Assembly: GCA_907163375.1 (NCBI GenBank)
Contig: CAJQUW010012963.1
Coordinates: 21,066 to 85,065, forward strand
DNA length: 64,000 bases
Reading direction: 5' to 3'
Source of the DNA: Prostheceraeus crozeri
Lineage: Eukaryota; Platyhelminthes; Polycladida; Euryleptidae
In this document: piece by piece, positions 11,972 to 22,974 of the stretch
Layout: every line of letters starts with the position of its first letter
Numbering within the stretch: position 1 is the first letter of the stretch
The notes under the pieces: generated by a model
The model's input: the letters and a program-made list of their open reading frames with translations, nothing else
Databases searched by the model: none
Told to the model about the DNA's origin: nothing
Translations under genes and position numbers: made by a program

Positions 11972-13831
11972 TTGTACAAAACCGCACGTAGACATTGCAA
12001 GGAAACCATACATCAGGCCAAAAGCCGTTACGCTTTGTATGTACGGAAATCCATTGCTACCCAAAAGCTTGGCTCTAAGGACTTCTGGAGGATTTACAAC
12101 AGTGTCACCAGTAGGAACAAATCCTCCATCCCAGCACTCCGTCATGCCAAAGTCAGTACTTCTATGGCGACAACCTGCAAAGCAGACAAAGCCGAGCTTC
12201 TTTGCAAGGAGTTTGCGAAGAATTCGTCATTAGACGATGGAGGTAGAATTCCACCTCCAATTCCCACGCGCACTGATGAGACAGTTAGTCCTCCTTCAGT
12301 CACAGTCCGAAACGTCAAAAAGATCATCGCCAGTCTCGATAGCTCTAAGTCTAGTGGACCAGATGGCATCCCGGTTTCGGTCTTCAAGCATCTCTCACCT
12401 GAGCTTTCTCCACTTTTATCTAAACTGTTTAGTAGATGTGTATCCACCGGTGAGTTTCCCTCTTGTTGGAAAGTAGCTTCCGTGGTTCCAGTTCCAAAGA
12501 AAGGTTCTGACTCATCTCTTCCATCTAGTTACCGTCCTATCAGCCTGCTTCCAATTGCTTGCAAGATTTTTGAAGCAGTGATTAACCAACACATTGTTAA
12601 CTTCCTTGAAACTCAGAACCTTCTATCAGAAGAACAGTATGGCTTCAGGCACTCTCGATCAACTGCAGATCTTCTTTCATATGTCACTGAACATGTGAGT
12701 CGTGTCCTTGACAGACAAGGTGAGACGAGATCAGTTGCCTTGGATATTTCCAAGGCATTCGATAAAGTCTGGCATCAGGGATTCCTTATGAAGCTAAAGT
12801 CCTATGGAGTTGCTGATCAACTCCACAAACTTCTTGCTTCTTTCCTTAGTGACCGGCAGATATCTGTCGTCTTAGATGGACAAAAGTCTTCCACCAAGTC
12901 TGTCAATGCAGGAGTTCCTCAAGGGTCAATTTTGGGACCCACTCTTTTTCTGCTGTACATCAACGACCTCCCAGACTGCCTAGTGAGTAAATTGGTGATG
13001 TATGCAGATGACACAACACTCTTCAATTCCAATGAGCGACTCGCTAAAAACACTCAGCAACGTCAGCAGTTATGCGACGTTCTTAATGAAGACTTACGCA
13101 GGGTCTCAGAATGGGGCGCCAATTGGCTTGTTTCCTTCAATCCTTCAAAAACTCAGAGTATTCTGCACTCACGACTTAAAGGAGATGATGATGATCATAG
13201 CACTAAGATGTCAGATAATAGGATCAGAGAACAAGAATCCATCTCCTTCCTTGGATTGTCGGTTACGAAAGACTTGTCATGGAAACCGTACATCCAATCC
13301 TTTAGCAAGCAGGCAGCTCAACGCATTGGTAATCTCTATCGTGCCAGCAGCTATCTTTCACCACAGACTGTCTGCTATCTTTACAAGTCCACTATTCGTC
13401 CTGTGATGGAGTATTGTTGTCATCTGTGGGCAGGCGCCCCACAAACGCATCTTAACCTCCTTGAACGGGTTGAGAAACGTGTCAAGAATCTCATGGGTGA
13501 AAAACTTGCTAGCAAGTTGCAGCCGCTCTCCGTCAGACGGGATGTTGCTTCACTCAGTCTCTTCTACAGGTACTATTTCGATAGAAGCAGCTCTGCAGTA
13601 AATGAATGCGTACCCAAACCTAAGATCTTATCCAGAAGCACACGCAGAGCTAATGCACTCACATGCTATAATGTGAGCTTAGAACGCGCACGTACTGTGA
13701 GTCGCTCGAAAAGCTTTTTTGTTCGCACGGCACAGCTTTGGAATCAGCTTCCCCAGAACACTTTCCCTGACCAATACAATCTTGATACTTTCAAGAGGCG
13801 TGCGAATAGGTTTCTGATGGGGACAGCTTAA
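11972..13831 (+). pseudogene. LINE reverse transcriptase, CR1/jockey superfamily
   Basis: This 619-residue frame is open throughout and is the downstream half of the pol-like protein begun at 10933. Visible reverse transcriptase blocks in order: [15 protein letters not shown] near residue 113, [17 protein letters not shown] near 180, [15 protein letters not shown] near 257, [20 protein letters not shown] near 313, and the catalytic YADD near 344. A C-terminal domain ends [14 protein letters not shown]...[13 protein letters not shown], as in CR1-like LINEs. It would synthesise cDNA from the element RNA at the nicked target. Because the endonuclease is in another frame, I call it broken, though this half could still be translated in full. 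Confidence 0.88.
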
Positions 13832-13968
13832 TCAGATTGGAAGATCTGTTTTTCTTTTTTAAATTTTATTTATTTAAAATAATACAATTTGTTGCTTTTC
13901 ATTGAGTAACCCCTAGCTTCGTTCATGGCTCATAGCTGTGCTAGGGGTGAGAATTCAGTAAAAAAAAA

Positions 13969-15092
13969 CCATTATCCCTTTATATGCCGACAACTTTGTT
14001 GTCTATGAAGTAGCCTGACCATGGATTTCTATTGCAAATCGATCATTTACATGAATGTGCTACAAACTCGATAATAATCTAAAAATGAAATTCTCTCCTT
14101 TTTTCCCATGACTTTCGACTCCGTCTTAGCTCCTTTCTCACACTGAAGAATCTGGGAGCTCTAGTGATCAGCATCACATGAATTTATATTGTACAGGTTC
14201 ATTAGCTATTTCTACAAGTCTGGTAAATGCCTGATACTTTTCAGTTGGCTTGTTTAAAATGCATTCAGTCATCTCAAGCATGTCAATTATCACTGATAAT
14301 CAAGCTTCGACATTCAAATTTAATGAAGCTTCAAACTTTTGCAAATACAAGTATAGTGAATGATCAACCTTTGGTGACCATGAGGACAAATGACGCTCCA
14401 ACAATATTCAATTTGAAGCAGAGTTTGGTGAACAAATAAAGTGACACGCAATCTCTGAGAGGCTCTACAATTTACATGATTAAAGTAATCAAGATCATAA
14501 TCGCATGCTACATGTTGAAATGGACACTATTAGCATGTTCGAAGCGCATGTAGAGCCATTGTAGGCCAAACACTGATGTTGAAGCAAAAATATAGAACAC
14601 AGATCACTGAAAGACAACGGTCGACGAACGAGGACACGCTGTGCGCTTGCCGAATGGCAGCATTGCAATGATGACTCCTATTGGCTTCATTGCCTTGCCT
14701 CAGATTCATCTATTCATGACATTGATTCATTCATTCACATACAAAAAATAGACAATGGAAGTTGACTTACCCAAGCAATAGCATTTGTGTCGAAGTCGGC
14801 ATAGATATGCATGTGTAGGTGGTTGAGATCAGCAGCAGCAGAGCGGATGAACAGTGTTAGAAAACTGCAAGGAATCACGCGCACGCAACAAGCACGAGAT
14901 CATCTCGTAAAAATTGGAAATGCTGCCGAGTGCTTATGATGGAAAGAGACAGGGTTCGCTGTCTCTGTGTAAGGAGCGCCTATAGCTTTGTGTGAAATCG
15001 GGGTCAATTCAAATATAACTCATGGACTTGGGATGGTCAACATTTCTACTTTGATCGGTCGAATGGGACGCCTCACCGATATCTCATGAGCT
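13969..15092. other. 5' non-coding part of the hAT element
   Basis: Between the LINE poly-A and the GGCACCCC repeats of the right hAT end there is no reading frame with a recognisable domain. A hAT promoter or first exon for the minus-strand transposase may be here, but nothing identifies it. Confidence 0.4.
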
Positions 15093-16179
15093 GCGGCACC
15101 CCTATCTCCCACGGCACCTCGTTCTCTTCACGGCACCCTTGCGACACCCTTCCTCTCCACGGCACCCTAAAAATTTCTCACGGCACCCCGGTTGAATAGC
15201 ACTGATATACGAGACTCGATGCAAGTTCATCCTTATTCGTATGCCTCTCGTATGTGCAGCTTTAAGTCACATAGCAAAAAAATATGTGTATTACATACTA
15301 CTATCAAATAACTTTTTTCAGTAATACCAGTCGTCAATATATTTTGTTTGATAGAGTGATATTTAACTAGATTTGATTTATTGTGAATTATATGCTCCAG
15401 GAGTTTGTCGTCGTTGCTACTTGTCTAGCTACATTAACAGGACGTTTAGTTAGCTCTACTTTATGAGCCAAATTGATGAAATTAGTTAATTCAAACGCTA
15501 TCTTTCGTGCAATTATGTTGACATATATATCTCAAACATAACTATTTTTGTGTTCATGAATTATAATGTGTTCTTATTGCGGATTGATAATATGCCTTGT
15601 TTCAAAAGTGCGTAATGCATAATTGTTGATGGTTGAATTCTTATCGATTATTCATGAAATGCCTTAGACTTACGTGTATTAAAATCGAATTCAGTATTGA
15701 AAGTATGACTCTCGAATGTCATTATCTCACTACTTGCAGAACGGTAGTAACATAAGTGTGATCTTTATTAACAAAAGGCCTTAAATCAACATACTTAGGA
15801 CATGATTTATGCTTTCTTTTAACATTGTGCTAGTATGGTTTTAGTATGTAAAGCATACCACATTTGAAATAACATACGAAAAGCATACAAATGTATACCA
15901 AGAGAATGCAGAAATATACCAAAAAAATATTTTGGTATGGATCCTTCGTATGTGATTGGTATGGAGCGATTTACAGTGTACACTCTGAAAATAGAGTCCG
16001 CGTCAGTTATTTTATAGAAACCTACATTTATTTTATTGAATATCTCTTTGAAAATTTTCTCGGTGTTTGAATAGATCGATTTGAACCTGGGATGGAGCTT
16101 TTATACACTTCTAAAGTTACCCGGATTCCTGTAATACGACAACCTTCAGGTTTTACGAGCATCAATATCATAAATGGAT

Positions 16180-17108
16180 TTCGGATCTAATCTGGTCTGC
16201 TTAGGGTATGATCGGATCAGATCTTCCGCATAAATTTGAATCCCCTCAGTCTATTTCTCCCTTAGGTCGCTCTGATCATAAAGGCATTTTTCTCAAGAGT
16301 TCCAATTCCCTAAAACATGTTACCACCACCAAAGTCAAGGTTCGCTATTTCTCTCCCTCTTCCTTTGCTGTGTGCTATCGTTTCATCGCTTCGATTGACT
16401 GGAATGAGTTCTTTATGCACGTGGTTGATGTTAATGCTGCTGTTGAACATTTCCGGATGTTTGTTCGTTACGTATACCTAACCTTCTCGAATGAGAGAAC
16501 TGTTCGCATGAGGAATGTTGATGTTCCGTGGATGTCCCCATCCTTGAAAGTTCTTTCCGATTCCCGTGACCGTGCGTGGCCTCTCTAGGGGTAATTATGC
16601 CAAGCATGTTCGGCTCCGGGAGAGATTTCTTGCTGCGGTTGAAGTTGCCAAGAAGCGGTACTTTTCCCATTTGCACTCCTCCTCCATTTCTGATAGATGG
16701 AAATCCATTAATAAACAAATCAAAAGTGTTCGTAATGATGCTCTTGATCAGTCTGTGATAAATGACCTCAACGATCGTCAATGGATCGCATAGCCCGTAG
16801 GTGGGCATCTGTATCTGCAAATGTCCCCAGCCTACAGAACATGTTGGACAAATAATGTGTGAAACTTATACGTAAAATTGCAAGAGACAAAGAGACTCAT
16901 CCGCTGGCAGATTTTTTCATCACACGCGACCAGGAGACCGGTATTAGACACACCAGGCTTCTACCGCTCCGTCGACGCTCTGCCATGTACAATTCTTCCT
17001 TTGTAAAGTATTGTGTACATTCATGATTTTGTCACTGTATTGAATTCCATCATGTCATTACCGCCATATGTTTTGACGAATAAAGAACTATTATGATTAT
17101 TTTTATTA
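16180..17108 (+). pseudogene. internally deleted LINE (endonuclease end plus C-terminus)
   Basis: The segment starts in the last part of an APE endonuclease (SPLGRSDHKGIFL, the SDH box, near 16,255). It continues into the linker (SIDWNEFFMHVVDVNAAVEHF, then after a frame change YAKHVRLRERFLAAVEVAKK). It then jumps near 16,775 to the C-terminal domain (MDRIARRWASVSANV, then ETGIRHTRLLPLRRRSAM near 16,940). It finishes with an AATAAA-containing 3' UTR and a TTATT-rich tail at about 17,071-17,108. The whole reverse transcriptase core is absent. The C-terminal RRRSAMYNSSFV motif is shared in style with the LINE relics at 41.5 and 46.6 kb. Confidence 0.7.
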
Positions 17109-17789
17109 TTCGGGTCGGGGTTTGGTATTTTCGTATCGGGCTCGGGTAAGCTTCTGGACACAACCCGACCTCAATGATTAGGAAGCTCAGTGATTCGAGT
17201 CATGAACTTTTTGATGTAGAAGCTTTTTTCATCTCTATATTTGCATATGCAGATTAGAGAATGACACGCTCACGAAAATTTTGAACGGTACTCAGTTGGC
17301 GCTCATTTCCATAATCATTTATGAATTAACTCCGATCGGTTTAAGGTCAGCAATGAGTTCTTCCTGCTTCACGTTCCCCTTCCGTCCAGTTCCCGTTCAT
17401 TTCAAAATTATTTGTGAAAATTAAATCTCTATTTCGGTAATATCATATCATTATTCATTGAGAGTCAACACTGGTTTTCAATGTAAGATTTGACTAACTA
17501 GAATATCGGTACAATTCGGAGAATTCCAAGGTTACACATGCTTTCCCAACACTAACTCCATCCTCATTGACTTATTGGCAATTGTATGAAGCCAATACAA
17601 GCATCAATCGCAAAGCTTGCAGCCATTGTCGTAAAAAGTTTGATAAAGTCAAATTGCCGATAATTTTGTCGTTCTTCAAATTGAGGCAATAATGTAAATA
17701 GAAGCTTGAATCAATGTCTTGTCAAAATGTATGATTCGATTTGCAATCGTCCAAGTCGATACAATATACGAATAACGAGTCACAAACAC

Positions 17790-18329
17790 TCAACAGTTTT
17801 TATCAAATGTTGCATATGTTTTGTGTTTGAAGGTGTCATGATGGGAATTGTATCTGTATTGTGTTTCGATAATGCAACACTCAACGAGCGGATAAATCAT
17901 CATAGCCTTGCACGGGAATACCGTCGAATAGCATTTTCTATGACAACCTGCATTATTAACATAAGCATATTCGTTTACTCCTTTGATTACACGAAAAACA
18001 GATCGAGCACCACGCAAAATGCAAGGATAGCGGCTAAATATTATAAAATGTGGATCGATCTTGCTTGTTACCTTCGAATCGTTGACAAAGATGTTTCCCA
18101 ATAACCGACAAATTCCGCCCATGCCACGAGGCTTCCAGAAAAAGCCGACAAGACATTCCGTATTCAATTCGCACCTCAAAATGCAATCCTTGTAATCAGG
18201 CAGTGGAATTTTAAATATGGTATTGAGTCGGAAGGGCGTTCCAGTTATCAATGTGTAGTTAGTGAATTCTGCACATGCTGAATTCAGCATATTCAAGAGT
18301 ATGAAGCTATAGAGATGACAAGCGTTCAT
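17790..18329 (-). CDS. secreted PAN/apple-like domain protein, probable first exon
   Basis: The best host-gene candidate in the window. I start at the Met at 18329 because it gives a classical signal peptide (MNACHLYSFILLNMLNSACA) directly followed by an extracellular module. The module has the PAN/apple pattern: FRLNTIF, then DYKDCILRCELNTECLVGFF, then GICRLLGNIFVND, with paired Cys about four apart (C-x3-C-x4-C) and a later single Cys. PAN modules bind protein or carbohydrate ligands outside the cell. The frame stays open to 17790. The residues after about HFIIF no longer look like the module and may be intron read-through, so the true end is uncertain. An in-frame upstream Met at 18407 exists but would bury the signal peptide. 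Confidence 0.5.
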   Translation of the reverse strand: MNACHLYSFILLNMLNSACAEFTNYTLITGTPFRLNTIFKIPLPDYKDCILRCELNTECLVGFFWKPRGMGGICRLLGNIFVNDSKVTSKIDPHFIIFSRYPCILRGARSVFRVIKGVNEYAYVNNAGCHRKCYSTVFPCKAMMIYPLVECCIIETQYRYNSHHDTFKHKTYATFDKNC

Positions 18330-18419
18330 TCTAAAATCATCCCAAAAATGAATAAATATTTGGAAGCATGTCACGTTTAGTGCCACGTCATTTTTTTTAA
18401 ATGACACTAATTAGTGATC

Positions 18420-19470
18420 TTTATGTCACGTTGCTTATAGAAGAATTTCATTGTTTTACTTAAATGAAAAGGTTGGTTCTAAATTAACTGTTTGATGTGC
18501 TCATAGATGCCATTAACTTCTCTTTAGAAAAGAGTTATCTTAATGCATCCATTATCAGAAAGACAACATTAACGCATTAAACGCGTTGGCATTATACATG
18601 TAAAAAATTGAATGTCACAATATTTGGTGAAATATATAGAGAAATGTTTCTGCCCGCAAAAAAATCAAAACAACAATTTAGCACTAGCGCTTTCAATATA
18701 TCTTCAGGTGCTTAGTTAACAAGTGATGCAACGTACAGGGAAATAGGCATATATTTGCACCATAGTTTTGAGTTATTCTTTCATAGGACATAAAATAAAA
18801 AATTTATATAATTTCATTGTTTTGCTATGAAAGTGTGAAAATAATTGAAAACAGTGAAAATAACTGAAATGCTCATTCGTAAGAATAGTTCAGTTATATT
18901 CACACTTGATGCTAGATCATGCTCTGTAGCAATATCACTGTTGGTTCCATTCATTTACTAGACAAAAGGTGATATATACCATACTAGAACAGTTTATGTT
19001 ACTTTGATTATGACACATTACTACGTGGCGTTGATGTCGCGATAGAATGCATTTCCTTACTCGTTTGCTTGTTTTGATTTGTTTACTAACCACTTATTTT
19101 TCACTCTTCATCGGTCTAGCATTAGAGGCAGCCAGCATCAGGCCTTTCGGATTTGAACATCAAATTGTCCAGCTAATTCAACTTAACTTGCCAATTTGTG
19201 CAGTTTTGTGCAGTTTTGGTTATCTTTGATGGCTTATTACTTATGACTGCTCGTTACTTATGACTGCCAACATTTTTTTGAATTGTTGGGAATCTCCATT
19301 AAATCAAACACACAGGATGTCTTCCAAAAGCAAATTTTGCAAGAGTCAATTTTAGAATACAATTACACAATTTTATGGCAGTTTTCTTGCTCAATATGGC
19401 TCCATTAGTTTACCATCATTATATTTGCAAGTCATTGATTGCTTCATCCGTGTTTCATGTAAATTCGAAA
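18420..19470. other. non-coding stretch, nothing recognised
   Basis: A 60-codon hydrophobic frame at 19047-19229 has no supporting feature. No repeat ends are visible. Confidence 0.4.
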
Positions 19471-19479
19471 ACGATTCTA

Positions 19480-20609
19480 GTTCTGTCTTCTTTATTGAAA
19501 TTTCTACTGTTCTAGACCTTCGTTATTCATCGCACATGTTCAGATAGAAATTTGAATTGGTGCCGGCCAGCAATTATTTTGCCGTTAAAGTTATAGGATG
19601 ATCACTCCGTAATATACTCGCAAGTTCTACATCTTTTATCGTTGCATTTGGTAACAGCATGAGTTTCATTTGATAGAAATTTTGAATTGCATAATATGCG
19701 TTTGAGATTGTTTGGTTGTCTATTGCTATGTATGAATTTTTTGTTTTTGAAGATTTCACTAGTATTGCTATCGCTTTGTAATGAGGAATTGACAAGGTTT
19801 ACAGTGGATCTAATATCAGGGTTTCTGGGATTATAAGTACTAATAATAGGTAAGATATCATTATCATCTTTCTGTTCAATTGTTAAAAGTTGAGTTCTAT
19901 TGAGTTTCTTAGCTTTTATAATCGCGTCATCAATTAATTTAGAAGGATATTGATGTTTGACAAAAACCTTTTCATTTCTTGTAATCTATCATTTTTCGTT
20001 GAATGATCAGAAACAATTGCACAAATACGTCTGGCTAAATTGTAGGGAATGGCCCTTGTAGTGTGCCTAGGATGGCAAGACGTAAAATGCAGGTATTGAT
20101 GATCGGTTGGTTTATAATATACGTCCGTTGAAATTTTATCATCAGTTTTCTTTATTAAAACGTCTAGGAAGGGTAATTCATTTTTGCTCACCTCCATGTT
20201 AAATTTGATATTCTCATCAAGTTTATTCAAAATTGTGTTAAACTTTTTTAATTTGTCGACGTTCCAATTCCATATAATAAAGCAGTCATCGAGAAAACGT
20301 TTCCAGTTTATAAATATGTCTGTAGCAACCTGTATACCCCATAAGCCCATAAGCTGGTAATGACATCCTTTAATTTAATTTCTAAAAATCCGAGCGTAAG
20401 GGTAGCGCAAGTAGGGGCCACCGTAGTTCCCATGGCTGTGCCTTTGATTTGCTGGTAATGCTTTTCTCCAAATGCAAATGTATTGTTGGATAGTATAAGT
20501 TGTAAACTATTAAGGATGAATTCATGCGAAAACCGTTGATCGATCAAATTTGGATACTTCTAAAGCCAGTAATTTATGACAGTGATTCCTAAATTGTGGG
20601 GATATTAGT
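19480..20609 (-). pseudogene. Penelope-like element, minus copy (RT thumb and C-terminus)
   Basis: Read leftwards from 20609: the last part of the fingers/palm, with a 79-residue frame at 20547-20308 containing GEKHYQQIKGTAMGTTVAPT; then after a frame change NWKRFLDDCFIIWNW (the catalytic Asp pair), ELPFLDVLIKKTDDKISTD and YHPRHTT-type thumb sequence; then EIFKNKKFIHSNRQPNNLKR and the Cys motif KCNDKRCRTC near 19,620. The order matches Penelope-type reverse transcriptases. No GIY-YIG domain follows before the stop near 19,510. It has the same in-frame amber (near 20,560) and the same frame change (near 20,320) as the plus copy at 21545-22873. It is truncated at its 5' side at 20609. Confidence 0.82.
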
Positions 20610-20786
20610 GTATAACAAGAAATGCACAAGATGCAGTTTATCACAATGAAAGACATGTCAATCATGAATCACATAGGACTACAAATGATCGTCCGGCACA
20701 AATAAATTATCAAAGTCGAACCAAGCCTTTTTTAGATCATGCCAGTTGGAAAATGTATCGAAAAATACGAACCCAGTAACACAGAT

Positions 20787-21072
20787 AGTCCGTCAGCCAG
20801 AACGAGTTTCTGCAGGGAACGAGGCCGAAAGTGAGACTTTCACAGAATGATGTACACTCTATGCCTACTTCAAATCGGCACGTCTGCCGAGTTCTAGCAC
20901 TAGTGAGTTCCTCTTCTTGTCAGCCAGGATCAAAGAAAAACAAATGTAAATTCAATGGGACGCAGATTGCAGTTTTTGGTTAAAATGAAATTTTCTATGT
21001 TTTCTCTGATTAAACGAAAGATACTAAGGCTAGAGTCACAATTTTTGGCATGAAATGTCTTCAGGTCATTTG
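20787..21072 (-). repeat. Penelope pseudo-LTR, inverted partner 1
   Basis: About 285 bp that is the inverse of 21239-21517. Shared landmarks are CAGAACGAGTTTCTGCAGGG, GGGACGCAGATTGCAG and GAAATGTCTTCAGGTCATTT. It belongs to the minus Penelope copy to its left; about 180 bp between 20609 and 20787 does not match the other copy. A shorter third copy of the terminal 85 bp is at 30575-30662. Confidence 0.75.
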
Positions 21073-21238
21073 CTATGATGTACATGTGCTATTATCATAC
21101 ATCTGATCGGCAATGTATGTGAGAATGCGGTTCAATGTGGATGAAATGGGCCAACATGTTGGTGTTTGCCGACATTAAGAGGCTCGCCAATTCTAAATGT
21201 GCTTAATTTTATAGACAGGGATGCATAAGCATGAACGG

Positions 21239-21517
21239 AAATGACCTGAAGACATTTCATGTCAAAAATTGTAACTTTTGGCGTAGTTCTCTTCGTTTAA
21301 TCAGAGAAAACATACAAAATTTCATTTTAGCCAAAAACTGCAATCTGCGTCCCATTGAATTTACATGTGTTTTTCTTTGATCCTGGCTGACAAGAAGAGG
21401 AACTCACTAGAACTCGGCAGACGCACCGACTTGTAGTAGGCATAGGGTGTACATCAATCTGTGAAAGTCTCACTTTCGGCCTCGTTCCCTGCAGAAACTC
21501 GTTCTGGCTGCCAGACT
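21239..21517 (+). repeat. Penelope pseudo-LTR, inverted partner 2
   Basis: The arm directly upstream of the plus-strand Penelope coding region that starts at about 21545. With 20787-21072 it forms a long hairpin around a 165-bp spacer. I looked for a hammerhead core (CUGANGA and GAAA) in either strand and did not find a convincing one, unlike the Penelope copies at 52-61 kb. Confidence 0.75.
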
Positions 21518-21544
21518 AAGACACCGATCATGGTAGATCCAAAA

Positions 21545-22873
21545 GTCTTGAATTTATCAAAAAGAACTCTTCAACAACCTGAGGTGAACTTGTTGATGAA
21601 AGGTCTTCAATTTAATCCCACCCCAAAATGAAATGTTCTCGAATTAAAGAATGACATTCAAAGTTATACAAGGCGACTTCGTTTGATGAAATTTTATCAC
21701 AGCAACGACAACCAGAATATTCACGAAAATTTCAGCATAAGAAAAAGTAGATCTACTTTCATAACTACAAAAGGTAGAAATCAAACATTAGACAAATTGT
21801 GTGAAACTTTGGAATCCATTAACTTATCTAGTAACATTGGTTCTAAAGTCCCTAATATTAATCAATCTGAGTTGAATGCAATTCACAACCTATCATGTGA
21901 CACGGACATCATCATAAAAGAAGCAGATAAAGGAGGTGCAGTGATAATGGATAAACATTATTATGAAAACACAATTTTACATATGCTCAATGATGAATCA
22001 TTTTACAAAATTATACAAGACAACGCCGATAACTCTACTATGACAAAAATTCGAACCCTTCTTTGTGCATCTTGAAACAAATCTCACAAAAGCCGAGATA
22101 TCGTATCTTAAAAATTTTGAATATGAAGAAAGTCAATTTTACGGCTTGCCTAAAATTCACAAGTCTCAAAAGATAAAAAGTGCAGTGATGAAGCAGAATG
22201 CGGAATACATAATTTGTCCTTCTACCACTGACCTCAAATTTCGACCAATTGTTGGAGGTTCAAAGTCATCGACACAACGGGTAAGTGAGCTCATTGATTT
22301 TATCTTGAAACCGTATTGCATAAAAGTTGAAAGTTTTATTCGAGACGATTTTGATTTTTTGTGTCATTTGCCTTCTACAGTCAACCAAAATTCAACTTTA
22401 GTCAGCTTTGATGTAATAAGCCTATACACTAATATCCCCCACAATTTAGGAATCACTGTCATAAATTACTGGCTTTAGAAGTATCCAAATTTGATCGATC
22501 AACGGTTTTCGCATGAATTCATCCTTAATAGTTTACAACTTATACTATCCAACAATACATTTGCATTTGGAGAAAAGCATTACCAGCAAATCAAAGGCAC
22601 AGCCATGGGAACTACGGTGGCCCCTACTTGCGCTACCCTTACGCTCGGATTTTTAGAAATTAAATTAAAGGATGTCATTACCAGCTTATGGGCTTATGGG
22701 GTATACAGGTTGCTACAGACATATTTATAAACTGGAAACGTTTTCTCGATGACTGCTTTATTATATGGAATTGGAACGTCGACAAATTAAAAAAGTTTAA
22801 CACAATTTTGAATGAACTTGATGAGAATATCAAATTTAACATGGAGGTGAGCAAAAATGAATTGCCCATCCTA
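21545..22873 (+). pseudogene. Penelope-like element, plus copy (N-terminus to RT palm)
   Basis: Coding starts with VLNLSKRTLQQPEVNLLMKG (N-terminal Penelope motif). It passes EADKGGAVIMD near 21,920, YGLPKIHKSQ near 22,140, FRPIVGG near 22,240, LVSFDVISLYTNIPHN near 22,400 and KGTAMGTTVAPT near 22,600, and reaches the catalytic FLDDCFIIW near 22,750. It ends abruptly at ELPIL at about 22,873. Lesions: a stop near 21,630, a frame change near 22,060, an amber at 22476-22478 and a frame change near 22,690. The last two are shared with the minus copy. The element is 3'-truncated and dead. Confidence 0.85.
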
Positions 22874-22974
22874 GAACAGTATATAAGGGAAGTATGGAAT
22901 CAATGGTTGATTTGTGGCGACAGCTATGATATTACTTTTTCGCCAGCTCTTATTAGCAGTTTTATTTGATATCG

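Larger units (their letters stand above)
10606..13968 (+). mobile_element. CR1/jockey-type LINE inserted in a hAT element
   Basis: The apparent 5' region contains the tandem unit GTGGCGGTACAGTTCC at about 10610-10642, then about 290 bp of leader, an APE endonuclease frame (10933-11922), a reverse transcriptase frame (to 13831) and a 3' UTR. The 3' end carries a hairpin (ACCCCTAGC at 13909-13917 pairing with GCTAGGGGT at 13940-13948) and a run of nine A at 13960-13968. No ORF1 is visible, so the copy may be 5'-truncated or belong to a family without one. No target duplication was settled by eye. It is younger than the hAT element around it. Confidence 0.8.
7319..15204 (-). mobile_element. hAT transposon (ZBED5-like), with LINE insertion
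   Basis: The left end reads CTGCTATTTAACC and the inverse of the right end reads CAGTGCTATTCAACC, followed inward by CACGGCACCCC-type repeats at both ends (7350-7385 and 15094-15189). The 8-bp target ATATACGA is duplicated at 7311-7318 and 15205-15212. The left terminus seems to have lost two bases. Ends of the CAGTGnTnTTCAACC form with GGCACCCC are seen in Charlie/ZBED-type hAT elements. The transposase pseudogene lies on the minus strand at 8288-10226. A LINE interrupts the element between about 10.6 and 13.97 kb, upstream of the transposase. Without the LINE the hAT would be about 4.5 kb. Confidence 0.85.
7106..15978. mobile_element. CACTGTAAA-ended element (type B), split by a hAT insertion
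   Basis: Left end CACTGTAAATCGCT at 7106; right end AGCGATTTACAGTG to 15978; TA flanks both (7104-7105 and 15979-15980). Only 7106-7310 and 15213-15978 belong to it (about 970 bp); the interval between is a hAT element that duplicated ATATACGA. The interior is rich in CATACGAAAAGCATAC-like motifs, repeated in both orientations. Partial copies occur at 33778-34095 (inverted), 48577-49248 and, as a variant, about 44810-44977. There is no coding capacity. TA flanks suggest a Tc1/mariner-like or otherwise TA-targeting transposase. Confidence 0.75.

Noticed and set aside
19047-19229. Hydrophobic 60-codon frame resembling a signal or membrane peptide
   Set aside because: No mature domain or other support.
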